Assembly (NCBI GenBank): GCA_026874595.1
Contig: CM049319.1
Span: 753,501 to 817,500, forward strand
DNA from: Sipunculus nudus
Taxonomy: Eukaryota; Annelida; Sipuncula; Golfingiida; Sipunculidae
Length of the DNA: 64,000 bases
Direction of reading: 5' to 3'
A program made the position numbers and the translations under genes. Below the pieces are notes generated by a model. That model saw only the letters and a program-made list of their open reading frames with translations. It made no database searches and had not been told where the DNA came from. Shown one piece after another: positions 28,027 through 43,660 of the stretch (its first letter is position 1; each line of letters starts with the position of its first letter).

Positions 28027-31000
28027 TTGAATATATTATTAAGGCCACACATTAAAACACGCAACTACTGTCTACAATGTAATGATTTTGGATATTTAAC
28101 TAAGGTCACACAACAGAACACGTCACTACGGTCTATCGAAGACGACACAACAAAACACGCCTCTACAGTCTTAACTGTTATGATGTTGGATATATTATTA
28201 AGGCCACACATTGAAACACGCCAATACAGTCTGCACTGTTACGGTGTTGAATATATTACTAAGGATACACAATTAAACACGCCAATACAGTCTGCACTGA
28301 TATTGGGTTGAATATATTATTAAGGCCACACATTAAAACACGCAACTACTGTCTACAATGTAATGATTTTGGATATATAACTAAGGTCACACAACAGAAC
28401 ACGTCACTACGGTCTATCGAAGACGACACAACAAAACACGCCTCTACAGTCTTAACTGTTATGATGTTGGATATATTATTAAGGCCACACATTGAAACAC
28501 GCCAATACAGTCTGCACTGTTACGGTGTTGAATATATTACTAAGGATACACAATTAAACACGCCAATACAGTCTGCACTGATATTGGGTTGAATATATTA
28601 TTAAGGCCACACATTAAAACACGCAACTACTGTCTACAATGTAATGATTTTGGATATATAACTAAGGTCACACAGCAGAACACGTCACTACGGTCTATCG
28701 AAGACGACACAACAAAACACGCCTCTACAGTCTTAACTGTTATGATGTTGGATATATTATTAAGGCCACACATTGAAACACGCCAATACAGTCTGCACTG
28801 TTACGGTGTTGAATATATTACTAAGGATACACAATTAAACACGCCAATACAGTCTGCACTGATATTGGGTTGAATATATTATTACGGCCACACATTAAAA
28901 CACGCAACTACTGTCTACAATGTAATGATTTTGGATATATAAATAAGGTCACACAACAGAACACGTCACTACGGTCTATCGAAGACGACACAACAAAACA
29001 CGCCTCTACAGTCTTAACTGTTATGATGTTGGATATATTATTAAGGCCACACATTGAAACACGCCAATACAGTCTGCACTGTTACGGTGTTGAATATATT
29101 ACTAAGGATACACAATTAAACACGCCAATACAGTCTGCACTGATATTGGGTTGAATATATTATTAAGGCCAAACATTAAAACACGCAACTACTGTCTACA
29201 ATGTAATGATTTTGGATATATAACTAAGGTCACACAACAGAACACGTCACTACGGTCTATCGAAGACGACACAACAAAACACGCCTCTACAGTCTTAACT
29301 ATTATGATGTTGGATATATTATTAAGGCCACACATTGAAACACGCCAATACAGTCTGCACTGATATGGGGTTAAATATATTACTAAGGCCACACATTGAA
29401 ACACGCCAATACAGTCTGCACTGTTACGGTGTTGAATATATTACTAAGGATACACAATTAAACACGCCAATACAGTCTGCACTGATATTGGGTTGAATAT
29501 ATTATTAAGGCCACACATTAAAACACGCAACTACTGTCTGCAATGTAATGATTTTGGATATATAACTAAGGTCACACAACAGAACACGTCACTACGGTCT
29601 ATCGAAGACGACACAACAAAACACGCCTCTACAGTCTTAACTGTTATGATGTTGGATATATTATTAAGGCCACACATTGAAACACGCCAATACAGTCTGC
29701 ACTGATATGGGGTTAAATATATTACTAAGGCCACACATTAAAACACGCCAATACAGTCTGCACTGTTACGGTGTTGAATATATTACTAAGGATACACAAT
29801 TAAACACGCAAATACAGTCTGCACTGATATTGGGTTGAATATATTATTAAGGCCACACATTAAAACACGCAACTACTGTCTACAATGTAATGATTTTGGA
29901 TATATAACTAAGGTCACACAACAGAACACGTCACTACGGTCTATCGAAGACGACACAACAAAACACGCCTCTACAGTCTTAACTGTTATGATGTTGGATA
30001 TATTATTAAGGCCACACATTGAAACACGCCAATACAGTCTGCACTAATATGGGGTTAAACATATTACTAAGGCCACACATTAAAACACGCCAATACAGTC
30101 TGCACTGTTACAGTGTTGAATATATTACTAAGGATACACAATTAAACACGCCAATACAGTCTGCACTGATATTGGGTTGAATATATTATTAAGGCCACAC
30201 ATTAAAACACGCAACTACTGTCTACAATGTAATGATTTTGGATATATAACTAAGGTCACACAACAGAACACGTCACTACGGTCTATCGAAGACGACACAA
30301 CAAAACACGCCTCTACAGTCTTAACTGTTATGATGTTGGATATATTATTAAGGCCACACATTGAAACACGCCAATACAGTCTGCACTGTTACGGTGTTGA
30401 ATATATTACTAAGGATACACAATTAAACACGCCAATACAGTCTGCACTGATATTGGGTTGAATATATTATTAAGGCCACACATTAAAACACGCAACTACT
30501 GTCTACAATGTAATGATTTTGGATATATAACTAAGGTCACACAACAGAACACGTCACTACGGTCTATCGAAGACGACACAACAAAACACGCCTCTACAGT
30601 CTTAACTGTTATGATGTTGGATATATTATTAAGGCCACACATTGAAACACGCCAATACAGTCTGCACTGATATGGGGTTAAATATATTACTAAGGCCACA
30701 CATTAAAACACGCCAATACAGTCTGCACTGTTACGGTGTTGAATATATTACTAAGGATACACAATTAAAAACGCCAATACAGTCTGCACTGATATTGGGT
30801 TGAATATATTATTAAGGCCACACATTAAAACACGCAACTACTGTCTACAATATAATGATTTTGGATATATAACTAAGGTCACACAACAGAACACGTCACT
30901 ACGGTCTATCGAAGACGACACAACAAAACACGCCTCTACAGTCTTAACTGTTATGATGTTGGATATATTATTAAGGCCACACATTGAAACACGCCAATAC

Positions 31001-32729
31001 AGTCTGCACTGATATGGGGTTAAATATATTACTAAGGCCACACATTAAAACACGCCAATACAGTCTGCACTGTTACGGTGTTGAATATATTACTAAGGAT
31101 ACACAATTAAACACGCCAATACAGTCTGCACTGATATTGGGTTGAATATATTATTAAGGCCACACATTAAAACACGCCAATACAGTCTGCACTGTTACGG
31201 TGTTGAATATATTACTAAGGATACACAATTAAACACGCCAATACAGTCTGCACTGATATTGGGTTGAATATATTATTAAGGCCACACATTAAAACACGCA
31301 ACTACTGTCTACAATGTAATGATTTTGGATATATAACTAAGGTCACACAACAGAACACGTCACAACGGTCTATCGAAGACGACACAACAAAACACGCCTC
31401 TACAGTCTTAACTGTTATGATGTTGGATATATTATTAAGGCCACACATTGAAACACGCCAATACAGTCTGCACTGATATGGGGTTAAATATATTACTAAG
31501 GCCACACATTAAAACACGCCAATACAGTCTGCACTGTTACGGTGTTGAATATATTACTAAGGATACACAATTAAACACGCCAATACAGTCTGCACTGATA
31601 TTGGGTTGAATATATTATTAAGGCCACACATTAAAACACGCAACTACTGTCTACAATGTAATGATTTTGGATATATAACTAAGGTCACACAACAGAACAC
31701 GTCACTACGGTCTATCGAAGACGACACAACAAAACACGCCTCTACAGTCTTAACTGTTATGATGTTGGATATATTATTAAGGCCACACATTGAAACACGC
31801 CAATACAGTCTGCACTGTTACGGTGTTGAATATATTACTAAGGATACACAATTAAACACGCCAATACAGTCTGCACTGATATTGGGTTGAATATATTATT
31901 AAGGCCACACATTAAAACACGCAACTACTGTCTACAATGTAATGATTTTGGATATATAACTAAGGTCACACAACAGAACACGTCACTACGGTCTATCGAA
32001 GACGACACAACAAAACACGCCTCTACAGTCTTAACTGTTATGATGTTGGATATATTATTAAGGCCACACATTGAAACACCCCAATACAGTCTGCACTGTT
32101 ACGGTGTTGAATATATTACTAAGGATACACAATTAAACACGCCAATACAGTCTGCACTGATATTGGGTTGAATATATTATTAAGGCCACACATTAAAACA
32201 CGCAACTACTGTCTACAATGTAATGATTTTGGATATATAACTAAGGTCACACAACAGAACACGTCACTACGGTCTATCGAAGACGACACAACAAAACACG
32301 CCTCTACAGTCTTAACTGTTATGATGTTGGATATATTATTAAGGCCACACATTGAAACATGCCAATACAGTCTGCACTGTTACGGTGTTGAATATATTAC
32401 TAAGGATACACAATTAAACACGCCAATACAGTCTGCACTGATATTGGGTTGAATATATTATTAAGGCCACACATTAAAACACGCAACTACTGTCTACAAT
32501 GTAATGATTTTGGATATATAACTAAGGTCACACAACAGAACACGTCACTACGGTCTATCGAAGACGACACAACAAAACACGCCTCTACAGTCTTAACTGT
32601 TATGATGTTGGATATATTATTAAGGCCACACATTGAAACACGCCAATACAGTCTGCACTGTTACGGTGTTGAATATATTACTAAGGATACACAATTAAAC
32701 ACGCCAATACAGTCTGCACTGATATTGGG
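28027..32729 (+). repeat. Block 5: superunit copy (4,703 bp)
   Basis: 15 units: S x4, L x3, S, L, XL, L, S x4. Private changes relative to block 4 include CACAGCAG (28675), ACTATTATG (about 29301), ACGCAAATAC (29810), GAAACACCCC (about 32079) and GAAACATGCC (about 32359, a C-to-T at a CpG). The part from 29151 is copied again in block 6 at +3,577 to +3,579 bp. Confidence 0.9.
30800..31263 (+). repeat. Extra-long unit XL 4 (464 bp)
   Basis: Copy of XL 3 at +5,326 bp, sharing the CAATATAATG variant in A. The D immediately before it carries a C-to-A change near 30770, absent from XL 3's surroundings. Confidence 0.92.
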
Positions 32730-33413
32730 TTGAATATATTATTAAGGCCACACATTAAAACACGCAACTACTGTCTACAATGTAATGATTTTGGATATAT
32801 AACTAAGGTCACACAACAGAACACGTCACTACGGTCTATCGAAGACGACACAACAAAACACGCCTCTACAGTCTTAACTGTTATGATGTTGGATATATTA
32901 TTAAGGCCACACATTGAAACACGCCAATACAGTCTGCACTGATATGGGGTTAAATATATTACTAAGGCCACACATTAAAACACGCCAATACAGTCTGCAC
33001 TGTTACGGTGTTGAATATATTACTAAGGATACACAATTTAACACGCCAATACAGTCTGCACTGATATTGGGTTGAATATATTATTAAGGCCACACATTAA
33101 AACACGCAACTACTGTCTACAATGTAATGATTTTGGATATATAACTAAGGTCACACAACAGAACACGTCACTACGGTCTATCGAAGACGACACAACAAAA
33201 CACGCCTCTACAGTCTTAACTGTTATGATGTTGGATATATTATTAAGGCCACACATTGAAACACGCCAATACAGTCTGCACTGATATGGGGTTAAATATA
33301 TTACTAAGGCCACACATTAAAACACGCCAATACAGTCTGCACTGTTACGGTGTTGAATATATTACTAAGGATACACAATTAAACACGCCAATACAGTCTG
33401 CACTGATATTGGG

Positions 33414-33753
33414 TTGTATATATTATTAAGGCCACACATTAAAACACGCAACTACTGTCTACAATGTAATGATTTTGGATATACAACTAAGGTCACACAA
33501 CAGAACACGTCACTACGGTCTATCGAAGACGACACAACAAAACACGCCTCTACAGTCTTAACTGTTATGATGTTGGATATATTATTAAGGCCACACATTG
33601 AAACACGCCAATACAGTCTGCACTAATATGGGGTTAAACATATTACTAAGGCCACATTAAAACACGCCAATACAGTCTGCACTGTTACAGTGTTGAATAT
33701 ATTACTAAGGATACACAATTAAACACGCCAATACAGTCTGCACTGATATTGGG
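33414..33753 (+). repeat. 340-bp L unit with 2-bp deletion
   Basis: The E monomer reads GGCCACATTAAAAC near 33651-33664 instead of GGCCACACATTAAAAC, losing one CA. Its relatives at 24509 and 29835 are full length, so the loss is private to this copy. The unit also begins TTGTATATATT and has the CACTAATATGGGG and TTACAGTG variants. Confidence 0.88.
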
Positions 33754-34376
33754 TTGAATATATTATTAAGGCCACACATTAAAACACGCAACTACTGTCT
33801 ACAATGTAATGATTTTGGATATATAACTAAGGTCACACAACAGAACACGTCACTACGGTCTATCGAAGACGACACAACAAAACACGCCTCTACAGTCTTA
33901 ACTGTTATGATGTTGGATATATTATTAAGGCCACACATTGAAACACCCCAATACAGTCTGCACTGTTACGGTGTTGAATATATTACTAAGGATACACAAT
34001 TAAACACGCCAATACAGTCTGCACTGATATTGGGTTGAATATATTATTAAGGCCACACATTAAAACACGCAACTACTGTCTACAATGTAATGATTTTGGA
34101 TATATAACTAAGGTCACACAACAGAACACGTCACTACGGTCTATCGAAGACGACACAACAAAACACGCCTCTACAGTCTTAACTGTTATGATGTTGGATA
34201 TATTATTAAGGCCACACATTGAAACACGCCAATACAGTCTGCACTGATATGGGGTTAAATATATTACTAAGGCCACACATTAAAACACGCCAATACAGTC
34301 TGCACTGTTACGGTGTTGAATATATTACTAAGGATACACAATTAAACACGCCAATACAGTCTGCACTGATATTGGG

Positions 34377-34840
34377 TTGAATATATTATTAAGGCCACAC
34401 ATTAAAACACGCAACTACTGTCTACAATGTAATGATTTTGGATATATAACTAAGGTCACACAACAGAACACGTCACTACGGTCTATCGAAGACGACACAA
34501 CAAAACACGCCTCTACAGTCTTAACTGTTATGATGTTGGATATATTATTAAGGCCACACATTGAAACACGCCAATACAGTCTGCACTGATATGGGGTTAA
34601 ATATATTACTAAGGCCACACATTAAAACACGCCAATACAGTCTGCACTGTTACGGTGTTGAATATATTACTAAGGATACACAATTAAACACGCCAATACA
34701 GTCTGCACTGATATTGGGTTGAATATATTATTAAGGCCACACATTAAAACACGCCAATACAGTCTGCACTGTTACGGTGTTGAATATATTACAAAGGATA
34801 CACAATTAAACACGCCAATACAGTCTGCACTGATATTGGG
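34377..34840 (+). repeat. Extra-long unit XL 5 (464 bp)
   Basis: Eight-monomer unit at +3,577 bp from XL 4, with the standard CAATGTAATG in A. It has a private T-to-A change at 34793 (ACAAAGG for ACTAAGG). It pairs with XL 7 at 53409 through the 19-kb duplication. Confidence 0.92.
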
Positions 34841-36587
34841 TTGAATATATTATTAAGGCCACACATTAAAACACGCAACTACTGTCTACAATGTAATGAT
34901 TTTGGATATATAACTAAGGTCACACAACAGAACACGTCACAACGGTCTATCGAAGACGACACAACAAAACACGCCTCTACAGTCTTAACTGTTATGATGT
35001 TGGATATATTATTAAGGCCACACATTGAAACACGCCAATACAGTCTGCACTGATATGGGGTTAAATATATTACTAAGGCCACACATTAAAACACGCCAAT
35101 ACAGTCTGCACTGTTACGGTGTTGAATATATTACTAAGGATACACAATTAAACACGCCAATACAGTCTGCACTGATATTGGGTTGAATATATTATTAAGG
35201 CCACACATTAAAACACGCAACTACTGTCTACAATGTAATGATTTTGGATATATAACTAAGGTCACACAACAGAACACGTCACTACGGTCTATCGAAGACG
35301 ACACAACAAAACACGCCTCTACAGTCTTAACTGTTATGATGTTGGATATATTATTAAGGCCACACATTGAAACACCCCAATACAGTCTGCACTGTTACGG
35401 TGTTGAATATATTACTAAGGATACACAATTAAACACGCCAATACAGTCTGCACTGATATTGGGTTGAATATATTATTAAGGCCACACATTAAAACACGCA
35501 ACTACTGTCTACAATGTAATGATTTTGGATATATAACTAAGGTCACACAACAGAACACGTCACTACGGTCTATCGAAGACGACACAACAAAACACGCCTC
35601 TACAGTCTTAACTGTTATGATGTTGGATATATTATTAAGGCCACACATTGAAACACGCCAATACAGTCTGCACTGTTACGGTGTTGAATATATTACTAAG
35701 GATACACAATTAAACACGCCAATACAGTCTGCACTGATATTGGGTTGAATATATTATTAAGGCCACACATTAAAACACGCAACTACTGTCTACAATGTAA
35801 TGATTTTGGATATATAACTAAGGTCACACAACAGAACACGTCACTACGGTCTATCGAAGACGACACAACAAAACACGCCTCTACAGTCTTAACTGTTATG
35901 ATGTTGGATATATTATTAAGGCCACACATTGAAACACGCCAATACAGTCTGCACTGTTACGGTGTTGAATATATTACTAAGGATACACAATTAAACACGC
36001 CAATACAGTCTGCACTGATATTGGGTTGAATATATTATTAAGGCCACACATTAAAACACGCAACTACTGTCTACAATGTAATGATTTTGGATATATAACT
36101 AAGGTCACACAACAGAACACGTCACTACGGTCTATCGAAGACGACACAACAAAACACGCCTCTACAGTCTTAACTGTTATGATGTTGGATATATTATTAA
36201 GGCCACACATTGAAACACGACAATACAGTCTGCACTGTTACGGTGTTGAATATATTACTAAGGATACACAATTAAACACGCCAATACAGTCTGCACTGAT
36301 ATTGGGTTGAATATATTATTAAGGCCACACATTAAAACACGCAACTACTGTCTACAATGTAATGATTTTGGATATATAACTAAGGTCACACAACAGAACA
36401 CGTCACTACGGTCTATCGAAGACGACACAACAAAACACGCCTCTACAGTCTTAACTGTTATGATGTTGGATATATTATTAAGGCCACACATTGAAACACG
36501 ACAATACAGTCTGCACTGTTACGGTGTTGAATATATTACTAAGGATACACAATTAAACACGCCAATACAGTCTGCACTGATATTGGG

Positions 36588-39500
36588 TTGAATATATTAT
36601 TAAGGCCACACATTAAAACACGCAACTACTGTCTACAATGTAATGATTTTGGATATATAACTAAGGTCACACAACAGAACACGTCACTACGGTCTATCGA
36701 AGACGACACAACAAAACACGCCTCTACAGTCTTAACTGTTATGATGTTGGATATATTATTAAGGCCACACATTGAAACACGCCAATACAGTCTGCACTGA
36801 TATGGGGTTAAATATATTACTAAGGCCACACATTAAAACACGCCAATACAGTCTGCACTGTTACGGTGTTGAATATATTACTAAGGATACACAATTTAAC
36901 ACGCCAATACAGTCTGCACTGATATTGGGTTGAATATATTATTAAGGCCACACATTAAAACACGCAACTACTGTCTACAATGTAATGATTTTGGATATAT
37001 AACTAAGGTCACACAACAGAACACGTCACTACGGTCTATCGAAGACGACACAACAAAACACGCCTCTACAGTCTTAACTGTTATGATGTTGGATATATTA
37101 TTAAGGCCACACATTGAAACACGCCAATACAGTCTGCACTGATATGGGGTTAAATATATTACTAAGGCCACACATTAAAACACGCCAATACAGTCTGCAC
37201 TGTTACGGTGTTGAATATATTACTAAGGATACACAATTAAACACGCCAATACAGTCTGCACTGTTATTGGGTTGAATATATTATTAAGGCCACACATTAA
37301 AACACGCAACTACTGTCTACAATGTAATGATTTTGGATATATAACTAAGGTCACACAACAGAACACGTCACAACGGTCTAACGAAGACGACACAACAAAA
37401 CACGCCTCTACAGTCTTAACTGTTATGATGTTGGATATATTATTAAGGCCACACATTGAAACACGCCAATACAGTCTGCACTGTTACGGTGTTGAATATA
37501 TTACTAAGGATACACAATTAAACACGCCAATACAGTCTGCACTGATATTGGGTTGAATATATTATTAAGGCCACACATTAAAACACGCAACTACTGTCTA
37601 CAATGTAATGATTTTGGATATATAACTAAGGTCACACAACAGAACACGTCACTACGGTCTATCGAAGACGACACAACAAAACACGCCTCTACAGTCTTAA
37701 CTGTTATGATGTTGGATATATTATTAAGGCCACACATTGAAACACGCCAATACAGTCTGCACTGATATGGGGTTAAACATATTACTAAGGCCACACATTA
37801 AAACACGCCAATACAGTCTGCACTGTTACAGTGTTGAATATATTACTAAGGATACACAATTAAACACGCCAATACAGTCTGCACTGATATTGGGTTGAAT
37901 ATATTATTAAGGCCACACATTAAAACACGCAACTACTGTCTACAATGTAATGATTTTGGATATATAACTAAGGTCACACAACAGAACACGTCACTACGGT
38001 CTATCGAAGACGACACAACAAAACACGCCTCTACAGTCTTAACTGTTATGATGTTGGATATATTATTAAGGCCACACATTGAAACACGCCAATACAGTCT
38101 GCACTGTTACGGTGTTGAATATATTACTAAGGATACACAATTAAACACGCCAATACAGTCTGCACTGATATTGGGTTGAATATATTATTAAGGCCACACA
38201 TTAAAACACGCAACTACTGTCTACAATGTAATGATTTTGGATATATAACTAAGGTCACACAACAGAACACGTCACTACGGTCTATCGAAGACGACACAAC
38301 AAAACACGCCTCTACAGTCTTAACTGTTATGATGTTGGATATATTATTAAGGCCACACATTGAAACACGCCAATACAGTCTGCACTGTTACGGTGTTGAA
38401 TATATTACTAAGGATACACAATTAAACACGCCAATACAGTCTGCACTGATATTGGGTTGAATATATTATTAAGGCCACACATTAAAACACGCAACTACTG
38501 TCTACAATGTAATGATTTTGGATATATAACTAAGGTCACACAACAGAACACGTCACTACGGTCTATCGAAGACGACACAACAAAACACGCCTCTACAGTC
38601 TTAACTGTTATGATGTTGGATATATTATTAAGGCCACACATTGAAACACGCCAATACAGTCTGCACTGATATGGGGTTAAATATATTACTAAGGCCACAC
38701 ATTAAAACACGCCAATACCGTCTGCACTGTTACGGTGTTGAATATATTACTAAGGATACACAATTAAACACGCCAATACAGTCTGCACTGATATTGGGTT
38801 GAATATATTATTAAGGCCACACCTTAAAACACGCAACTACTGTCTACAATGTAATGATTTTGGATATATAACTAAGGTCACACAACAGAACACGTCACTA
38901 CGGTCTATCGAAGACGACACAACAAAACACGCCTCTACAGTCTTAACTGTTATGATGTTGGATATATTATTAAGGCCACACATTGAAACACGCCAATACA
39001 GTCTGCACTGTTACGGTGTTGAATATATTACTAAGGATACACAATTAAACACGCCAATACAGTCTGCACTGATATTGGGTTGAATATATTATTAAGGCCA
39101 CACATTAAAACACGCAACTACTGTCTACAATGTAATGATTTTGGATATATAACTAAGGTCACACAACAGAACACGTCACTACGGTCTATCGAAGACGACA
39201 CAACAAAACACGCCTCTACAGTCTTAACTGTTATGATGTTGGATATATTATTAAGGCCACACATTGAAACACGCCAATACAGTCTGCACTGATATGGGGT
39301 TAAATATATTACTAAGGCCACACATTAAAACACGCCAATACAGTCTGCACTGTTACGGTGTTGAATATATTACTAAGGATACACAATTAAACACGCCAAT
39401 ACAGTCTGCACTGTTATTGGGTTGAATATATTATTAAGGCCACACATTAAAACACGCAACTACTGTCTACAATGTAATGATTTTGGATATATAACTAAGG

Positions 39501-42500
39501 TCACACAACAGAACACGTCACAACGGTCTATCGAAGACGACACAACAAAACACGCCTCTACAGTCTTAACTGTTATGATGTTGGATATATTATTAAGGCC
39601 ACAAATTGAAACACGCCAATACAGTCTGCACTGTTACGGTGTTGAATATATTACTTAGGATACACAATTAAACACGCCAATACAGTCTGCACTGATATTG
39701 GGTTGAATATATTATTAAGGCCACACATTAAAACACGCAACTACTGTCTACAATGTAATGATTTTGGATATATAACTAAGGTCACACAACAGAACACGTC
39801 ACTACGGTCTATCGAAGACGACACAACAAAACACGCCTCTACAGTCTTAACTGTTATGATGTTGGATATATTATTAAGGCCACACATTGAAACACGCCAA
39901 TACAGTCTGCACTGATATGGGGTTAAACATATTACTAAGGCCACACATTAAAACACGCCAATACAGTCTGCACTGTTACAGTGTTGAATATATTACTAAG
40001 GATACACAATTAAACACGCCAATACAGTCTGCACTGATATTGGGTTGAATATATTATTAAGGCCACACATGAAAACACGCAACTACTGTCTACAATGTAA
40101 TGATTTTGGATATATAACTAAGGTCACACAACAGAACACGTCACTACGGTCTATCGAAGACGACACAAAAAAACACTCCTCTACAGTCTTAACTGTTATG
40201 ATGTTGGATATATTATTAAGGCCACACATTGAAACACGCCAATACAGTCTGCACTGTTACGGTGTTGAATATATTACTAAGGATACACAATTAAACACGC
40301 CAATACAGTCTGCACTGATATTGGGTTGAATATATTATTAAGGCCACACATTAAAACACGCAACTACTGTCTACAATGTAATGATTTTGGATATATAACT
40401 AAGGTCACACAACAGAACACGTCACTACGGTCTATCGAAGACGACACAACAAAACACGCCTCTACAGTCTTAACTGTTATGATGTTGGATATATTATTAA
40501 GGCCACACATTGAAACACGCCAATACAGTCTGCACTGATATGGGGTTAAATATATTACTAAGGCCACACATTAAAACACGCCAATACAGTCTGCACTGTT
40601 ACGGTGTTGAATATATTACTAAGGATACACAATTAAACACGCCAATACGGTCTGCACTGATATTGGGTTGAATATATTATTAAGGCCACACATTAAAACA
40701 GGCAACTACTGTCTACAATGTAATGATTTTGGATATATAACTAAGGTCACACAACAGAACACGTCACTACGGTCTATCGAAGACGACACAACAAAACACG
40801 CCTCTACAGTCTTAACTGTTATGATGTTGGATATATTATTAAGGCCACACATTGAAACACGCCAATACAGTCTGCACTGATATGGGGTTAAATATATTAC
40901 TAAGGCCACACATTAAAACACGCCAATACAGTCTGCACTGTTACGGTGTTGAATATATTACTAAGGATACACAATTAAACGCGCCAATACAGTCTGCACT
41001 GATATTGGGTTGAATATATTATTAAGGCCACACATTAAAACACGCAACTACTGTCTACAATGTAATGATTTTGGATATATAACTAAGGTCACACAACAGA
41101 ACACGTCACTACGGTCTATCGAAGACGACACAACAAAACACGCCTCTACAGTCTTAACTGTTATGATGTTGGATATATTATTAAGGCCACACATTGAAAC
41201 ACGCCAATACAGTCTGCACTGTTACGGTGTTGAATATATTACTAAGGATACACAATTAAACACGCCAATACAGTCTGCACTGATATTGGGTTGAATATAT
41301 TATTAAGGCCACACATTAAAACACGCAACTACTGTCTACAATGTAATGATTTTGGATATATAACTAAGGTCACACAACAGAACACGTCACTACGGTCTAT
41401 CGAAGACGACACAACAAAACACGCCTCTACAGTTTTAACTGTTATGATGTTGGATATATTATTAAGGCCACACATTGAAACACGCCAATACAGTCTGCAC
41501 TGTTACGGTGTTGAATATATTACTAAGGATACACAATTAAACACGCCAATACAGTCTGCACTGATATTGGGTTGAATATATTATTAAGGCCACACATTAA
41601 AACACGCAACTACTGTCTACAATGTAATGATTTTGGATATATAACTAAGGTCACACAACAGAACACGTCACTACGGTCTATCGAAGACGACACAACAAAA
41701 CACGCCTCTACAGTCTTAACTGTTATGATGTTGGATATATTATTAAGGCCACACATTGAAACACGCCAATACAGTCTGCACTGTTACGGTGTTGAATATA
41801 TTACTAAGGATACACAATTAAACACGCCAATACAGTCTGCACTGATATTGGGTTGAATATATTATTAAGGCCACACATTAAAACACGCAACTACTGTCTA
41901 CAATGTAATGATTTTGGATATATAACTAAGGTCACACAACAGAACACGTCACTACGGTATATCGAAGACGACACAACAAAACACGCCTCTACAGTCTTAA
42001 CTGTTATGATGTTGGATATATTATTAAGGCCACACATTGAAACACGCCAATACAGTCTGCACTGTTACGGTGTTGAATATATTACTAAGGATACACAATT
42101 AAACACGCCAATACAGTCTGCACTGATATTGGGTTGAATATATTATTAAGGCCACACATTAAAACACGCAACTACTGTCTACAATGTAATGATTTTGGAT
42201 ATATAACTAAGGTCACACAACAGAACACGTCACTACGGTCTATCGAAGACGACACAACAAAACACGCCTCTACAGTCTTAACTGTTATGATGTTGGATAT
42301 ATTATTAAGGCCACACATTGAAACACGCCAATACAGTCTGCACTGATATGGGGTTAAATATATTACTAAGGCCACACATTAAAACACGCCAATACAGTCT
42401 GCACTGTTACGGTGTTGAATATATTACTAAGGATACACAATTAAACACGCCAATACAGTCTGCACTGATATTGGGTTGAATATATTATTAAGGCCACACA

Positions 42501-43660
42501 TTAAAACACGCAACTACTGTCTACAATGTAATGATTTTGGATATATAACTAAGGTCACACAACAGAACACGTCACTACGGTCTATCGAAGACGACACAAC
42601 AAAACACGCCTCTACAGTCTTAACTGTTATGATGTTGGATATATTATTAAGGCCACACATTGAAACACGCCAATACAGTCTGCACTGTTACGGTGTTGAA
42701 TATATTACTAAGGATACACAATTAAACACGCCAATACAGTCTGCACTGATATTGCGTTGAATATATTATTAAGGCCACACATTAAAACACGCAACTACTG
42801 TCTACAATGTAATGATTTTGGATATATAACTAAGGTCACACAACAGAACACGTCACTACGGTCTATCGAAGACGACACAACAAAACACGCCTCTACAGTC
42901 TTAACTGTTATGATGTTGGATATATTATTAAGGCCACACATTGAAACACGCCAATACAGTCTGCACTGTTACGGTGTTGAATATATTACTAAGGATACAC
43001 AATTAAACACGCCAATACAGTCTGCACTGATATTGGGTTGAATATATTATTAAGGCCACACATTAAAACACGCAACTACTGTCTACAATGCAATGATTTT
43101 GGATATATAACTAAGGTCACACAACAGAACACGTCACTACGGTCTATCGAAGACGACACAACAAAACACGCCTCTACAGTCTTAACTGTTATGATGTTGG
43201 ATATATTATTAAGGCCACACATTGAAACACGCCAATACAGTCTGCACTGTTACGGTGTTGAATATATTACTAAGGATACACAATTAAACACGCCAATACA
43301 GTCTGCACTGATATTGGGTTGAATATATTATTAAGGCCACACATTAAAACACGCAACTACTGTCTACAATGTAATGGTTTTGGATATATAACTAAGGTCA
43401 CACAACAGAACACGTCACTACGGTCTATCGAAGACGACACAACAAAACACGCCTCTACAGTCTTAACTGTTATGATGTTGGATATATTATTAAGGCCACA
43501 CATTGAAACACGCCAATACAGTCTGCACTGATATGGGGTTAAATATATTACTAAGGCCACACATTAAAACACGCCAATACAGTCTGCACTGTTACGGTGT
43601 TGAATATATTACTAAGGATACACAATTAAACACGCCAATACAGTCTGCACTGATATTGGG
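36588..43660 (+). repeat. Block 7: S/L zone, upstream copy of 19-kb duplication
   Basis: 23 units: L x2, S, L, S x2, L, S, L, S, L, S, L x2, S x4, L, S x3, L. It is rich in private variants that recur 19,031 bp later: CACCTTAAAAC (38799 unit), CACAAATTG plus TTACTTAGG (39422 unit), CACATGAAAAC and CACTCCTC (40045 unit), AACAGGCAAC (40668 unit), CAATACGGTC (about 40649), AACGCGCC (about 40981), GTATATCG (41853 unit) and AATGGTTTTGG (43319 unit). Confidence 0.92.

Larger units (their letters stand above)
32730..36587 (+). repeat. Block 6: third superunit copy (3,858 bp)
   Basis: 12 units: L x2, a 340-bp L (33414), S, L, XL, L, S x5. The order follows block 5 from 29151, with one more S at the end. 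GAAACACCCC occurs in the units at 33754 and 35183. Private changes are TTGTATATATT (33414 unit) and TATACAACTAAGG near 33483. The S units at 36026 and 36307 carry CACGACAAT in C, a marker that reappears 19 kb downstream. Confidence 0.9.
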
